Assembly (NCBI GenBank): GCA_038319115.1
Contig: JBBQCV010000210.1
Span: 1 to 6,386 of the forward strand
DNA from: SZAS-79 sp038319115
GTDB taxonomy: Bacteria; Pseudomonadota; Gammaproteobacteria; Burkholderiales; SG8-39
Length of the DNA: 6,386 nucleotides
Direction: 5' to 3'
In this document: positions 6,345 to 6,386 of the stretch, piece after piece
Layout of the letters: each line of letters begins with the position of its first letter
Numbering within the stretch: position 1 is the stretch's first letter
Notes under the pieces: generated by a model
Databases searched by the model: none
Seen by the model: only the letters and a program-made list of their open reading frames with translations
Told to the model about the DNA's origin: nothing
Translations under genes and position numbers: made by a program

Positions 6345-6386
6345 TGCCGAAAGCCTGAGCCTGGTGTTCTTGCGCGGCCATCCGGC
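6337..6386 (+). CDS. Possible start of a further gene, cut by the window edge
   Basis: The ATG at 6337 overlaps the last 8 bases of the channel gene and opens a frame that stays open to the edge, giving MADAESLSLVFLRGHP. The other two forward frames hit TGA stops at 6342 and 6356. Codon choice is GC-biased like the neighbours, and an overlapping start is common inside operons. The fragment is too short to recognise a family and no good ribosome binding site is visible, so this is tentative. Confidence 0.4.
   Translation, partial: MADAESLSLVFLRGHP

Overview
This is a very GC-rich window with strong G/C preference at third codon positions. Every credible gene reads on the + strand. A Bug/TctC-type periplasmic binding protein inside an acyl-CoA catabolic operon points to a betaproteobacterium, most likely Burkholderiales. 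That placement is inferred from gene content and composition, not from a marker gene.

Layout: (1) 1-137, the C-terminal end of a DUF35-type OB-fold protein that starts outside the window. (2) 189-1745, an AMP-forming acyl-CoA ligase (copy A), with a GTG start and no visible ribosome binding site. (3) 1764-2951, an acyl-CoA dehydrogenase resembling PimC-type large subunits. (4) 2981-3958, a secreted Bug/TTT-type solute-binding protein with the best ribosome binding site in the window. (5) 3975-5519, a second acyl-CoA ligase (copy B), paralogous to copy A at roughly 60% protein identity by eye. (6) 5529-6344, a short MscS-family channel. (7) From 6337 to the right edge, the possible start of another gene. 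Gaps between genes are 9-51 bases and I see no terminator, so genes 1-5 and perhaps 6 look like one transcription unit. No stretch over 300 bases lacks a gene. I saw no tRNA, rRNA, CRISPR array or insertion sequence.

How the genes may work together (inference): the Bug protein would bind an organic acid in the periplasm. The ligases would activate that acid, or two related acids, to CoA thioesters. The dehydrogenase would introduce the alpha,beta double bond. DUF35 proteins usually sit next to a thiolase or SCP-x-like partner, which would be the next gene upstream. The substrate cannot be read from this sequence. The channel may be only a cotranscribed neighbour.

This is mostly a recognisable catabolic operon, not a clearly new system. 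The points most worth a second look are: the 60-base perfect identity between the two diverged ligases; the dehydrogenase's catalytic-base arrangement and its missing partner subunit; the orphan receptor; and the paired ligases flanking the dehydrogenase and receptor.
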